DNA of 64,000 nucleotides from Planctomycetota bacterium (GTDB taxonomy: Bacteria; Planctomycetota; Phycisphaerae; UBA1845), in contig JAJRPG010000034.1 of NCBI GenBank assembly GCA_024280855.1, positions 1-64,000 on the forward strand, read 5' to 3'. The stretch's first letter is position 1, and every line of letters starts with the position of its first letter. This document shows, piece by piece, positions 61,817 to 64,000 of the stretch. Both the position numbers and the translations under genes were made by a program. The notes beneath the pieces are model-generated. The model searched no databases, had not been told where the DNA came from, and was given only the letters and a program-made list of their open reading frames with translations.

Positions 61817-64000
61817 ATGGCTAGTGATTCTTCAATCATATCTCAATCGAACGAGTTCCTCTGGGTTGAGCAGGGTCAACAAAGTGAGGGGCTAATCGCT
61901 GAGGTTGCGCCGATTCTTTCGACGGATAAAACGTATCACTTCAACGTGCCAGAGCCAATGGTTGAGGGGATTGAGATTGGCCAGCGCGTATTGGTTCAGA
62001 CGGGCAAGCGTGGGCGCGAGGTCGAGGGATTTATTGTCGCATTAGATCTTAAGCTTTGGGATTCAACCCTGCGATCCATCGAAAAATGCGTTGATGAAAA
62101 AACTTTTCTCAGTGAAAAACTCATCGCGTTAGGGAATCAGATTAGCCGTCATTACTCCTGTGCGTGGGGCTTAGCGCTCAAGGCTATGCTTCCCGAAGCG
62201 GTTCGTAAAGAGTCTGGGCTGCGCTCGGTACGTTATGCCAATATGGTGGCATCAATGGAAGAGATTGAGTCTCAGCAGGATCGATTGAGTCCCAAGCGGC
62301 GGGCGATACTTGAGACGTTGCAACTTTCGCAAGAACCTATATTGGTTGAGGCCTTGTTGGAAAAAGTAGGCGCGGGTGCGAGTGTACTAACTGCTTTGGT
62401 GAAATGTGGCTGGGTTTCTATTGAAACGCGGAAGGAGCTTCCCGAGCCTGATGATGCGATAATAGAACAAACCAACCCTGATTTTAAGCTGAATGCCGAC
62501 CAGCAGGCTGCTTGTGAACGTATCGAGAAGATGGCTCAAGGTAACGAGTTTGGCGTGATGTTGTTGCATGGGGTTAGTGGTAGTGGCAAGACGGAAGTTT
62601 ACATTCACGCCATTCGTCGGGCCTTAGCCAGGGGGCAGCAGGCTATTCTTCTAGTCCCGGAGATTGTACTAACCACTCAGTTGGTATCTCGACTATTACA
62701 TCGATTGCCGGATGTAGCTCTTTTTCATAGCGGATTAACCGGGTCGCAGCGGTCGATTATGTGGCGGCGGGTGGCTTCGGGCGATAAGAAAGTGGTGATA
62801 GGCACACGCAGTGCAGTGTTCGCACCTTGTCCAAATCTTGGCATCATTTGCGTAGATGAAGAGCAGGAGCCAAGCTATAAAAACCTGCAAACGCCGCGAT
62901 TTCATGTGCGTGATGTCGCAATTATGCGGGCTAATTTGCACAAAATCCCCATCGTCTTGGGGTCAGCTACGCCTTCATTAGAAACTTTCTACAATGCACA
63001 CTCGCGTCCAGAATATCATCTGCAGGTGTTGCCCTCCCGTGTCATGTCGCTGTCGCTGCCAAAAATACATCTGATCGACATGCGCGACGAATGGGCGGAA
63101 TGTAAACAGCCTGTGTTGTTGTCTCGGTCCATGCATCGTTTGTTGGGTGAAACGCTTGGACGCAAGCAACAGGCGATGATGTTGCTTAATCGTCGTGGCT
63201 TTGCTTCTCGTGTTTTTTGTCCGGCGTGTAAATCTCGCATCACATGTCCGAGTTGCCAGGTCGGCATGGTCGTGCATGTAGCCTCGAAGCAGTGTCGTTG
63301 TCATTACTGCAATTTGCGCACGCCTATCCCTAAAATTTGCACCAACCTATCTTGCAGACAGCCATTGCAACAGGTTGGTTTTGGTACGCAGCGCCTGGAA
63401 GATGATGTACGCGGCTTTTTCCCCGATGCGAAAATCGCCCGTGTAGATAGCGATACGATGACGCACCGGAGTGAGTACGAGCGAATTGTGAAGCAGTTTC
63501 AAGATCGTGAAATTGATATTTTGATCGGCACGCAGATGATAGCTAAAGGGCTGGACTTTCCGCATGTAAGTTTTGTTGGCGTGGTAGACGCCGACCCGTT
63601 GGGCTATGCGACGGATTTCCGCATGAATGAACGATTGTTCCAACTCGTGACTCAAGTCGCCGGTCGAGCAGGCCGGGCTGAGGGGAACGCGCAGGTTGTG
63701 GTGCAGACGACCGTGCCGGAGTTGCCATCCATGCGTGCCGCGTTGACGCATGATTATGAAACGTTTGCTCAAAACGAATTAACAGTGCGAGAGCGTGCGT
63801 CGCTACCGCCATTTTCTCGGCTAGCTAGACTCATATTGTCGCACCCACGAGAGGAGGTCGCTAAGCAGGAAACTGATGTGGTCGTGGGCAGGATTCAGGA
63901 TGTGCTAGCTAAGTTGTCGATGTCGGGGGCGAATGTATTAGGGCCTAATGCTTGTGCGATGGCGAGGATTCGCAATTTATACCGCTATGAAATCATCATT
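61817..64000 (+). CDS. priA: Primosomal protein N' (PriA helicase), 3' end cut by window
   Basis: A frame opens at ATG 61817 and runs in phase to the right edge (728 codons without stop), so the gene is truncated. It restarts stalled replication forks. An N-terminal 3'-DNA-binding domain is followed by Walker A GVSGSGKTEVY, LLVPEIVLT, FHSGLTGSQR, IGTRSAVFAP, Walker B region DEEQEPSYK, GSATPSLET, the zinc-binding insert (CPACKSRITCPSC, then CRCHYC and CTNLSC) and LIGTQMIAKGLDFPHVSFVG with QVAGRAGRAE. The usual DEEH box of PriA reads DEEQ here, and GVTGSGKT reads GVSGSGKT. The C-terminal domain begins near the edge. Confidence 0.95.
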   Translation, partial: MASDSSIISQSNEFLWVEQGQQSEGLIAEVAPILSTDKTYHFNVPEPMVEGIEIGQRVLVQTGKRGREVEGFIVALDLKLWDSTLRSIEKCVDEKTFLSEKLIALGNQISRHYSCAWGLALKAMLPEAVRKESGLRSVRYANMVASMEEIESQQDRLSPKRRAILETLQLSQEPILVEALLEKVGAGASVLTALVKCGWVSIETRKELPEPDDAIIEQTNPDFKLNADQQAACERIEKMAQGNEFGVMLLHGVSGSGKTEVYIHAIRRALARGQQAILLVPEIVLTTQLVSRLLHRLPDVALFHSGLTGSQRSIMWRRVASGDKKVVIGTRSAVFAPCPNLGIICVDEEQEPSYKNLQTPRFHVRDVAIMRANLHKIPIVLGSATPSLETFYNAHSRPEYHLQVLPSRVMSLSLPKIHLIDMRDEWAECKQPVLLSRSMHRLLGETLGRKQQAMMLLNRRGFASRVFCPACKSRITCPSCQVGMVVHVASKQCRCHYCNLRTPIPKICTNLSCRQPLQQVGFGTQRLEDDVRGFFPDAKIARVDSDTMTHRSEYERIVKQFQDREIDILIGTQMIAKGLDFPHVSFVGVVDADPLGYATDFRMNERLFQLVTQVAGRAGRAEGNAQVVVQTTVPELPSMRAALTHDYETFAQNELTVRERASLPPFSRLARLILSHPREEVAKQETDVVVGRIQDVLAKLSMSGANVLGPNACAMARIRNLYRYEIII

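Overview
The window reads as a chromosomal segment of a Planctomycetota bacterium, probably Phycisphaerae-like. This is inferred from content: many exported proteins with Cys-rich or dockerin-like repeats, an IPTL-type C-terminal sorting signal with an EpsI-type exosortase partner, abundant TPR/HEAT proteins, a Ser/Thr kinase in an operon, and split PntAA/PntAB/PntB. No rRNA, tRNA, CRISPR array, transposase or prophage gene was seen.

Layout. 1-12.3 kb: 3' end of an unknown gene, RecQ, a tiny lipoprotein, an exported HEAT protein with a receiver-like insert, then lysS-lolC/E-lolD-ilvE and a membrane coiled-coil protein. 12.3-14.1 kb: a membrane diguanylate cyclase behind a hairpin-rich leader. 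14.2-23.8 kb: one co-directional cluster that looks like a bacterial ESCRT-type membrane-remodelling system. It holds a membrane protein, a zinc-ribbon Ser/Thr kinase, a membrane zinc-ribbon protein, a winged-helix plus ESCRT-III-like fusion, two further ESCRT-III-like coiled-coil proteins, PspC, a secreted Cys-rich protein, a MIT-AAA ATPase closely resembling Vps4, and an SPFH-like plus beta-propeller protein. 23.9-26.8 kb: a B12/siderophore-type ABC importer whose permease carries an EF-hand loop. 26.9-31.1 kb: a DUF4097 lipoprotein and transhydrogenase. 31.2-36.2 kb: a Tad/vWA protein (minus strand) and the tyrosine/homogentisate genes hpd-hmgA. 36.3-38.4 kb: an AAA ATPase + DUF4435 pair resembling the PARIS anti-phage system. 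38.6-51.6 kb (minus strand): subtilase with IPTL-CTERM, Ca2+/Na+ exchanger, small zinc protein, DUF2064 and FtcD-like pair, two CNNM/CorC proteins, a 1528-residue TPR protein and EpsI. 51.8-64 kb: NeuD-like acyltransferase, RNase R, a B12-domain-like protein lacking the cobalt-ligand His, a ComEA-like protein, a GH10-like protein lacking both catalytic Glu residues, purC, gltX, a small membrane protein and a truncated priA.

The most notable content is the 14-24 kb cluster: ESCRT-III-like filament proteins, a MIT-bearing disassembly ATPase and a MIM1-like tail on one filament protein together form the skeleton of the eukaryotic/archaeal ESCRT-III/Vps4 machine. Two families of dispersed inverted repeats also occur. 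Pairs of copies differ by compensatory changes that keep the stems paired, as expected of elements maintained as hairpins.

All calls come from reading the sequence; no database search was run.
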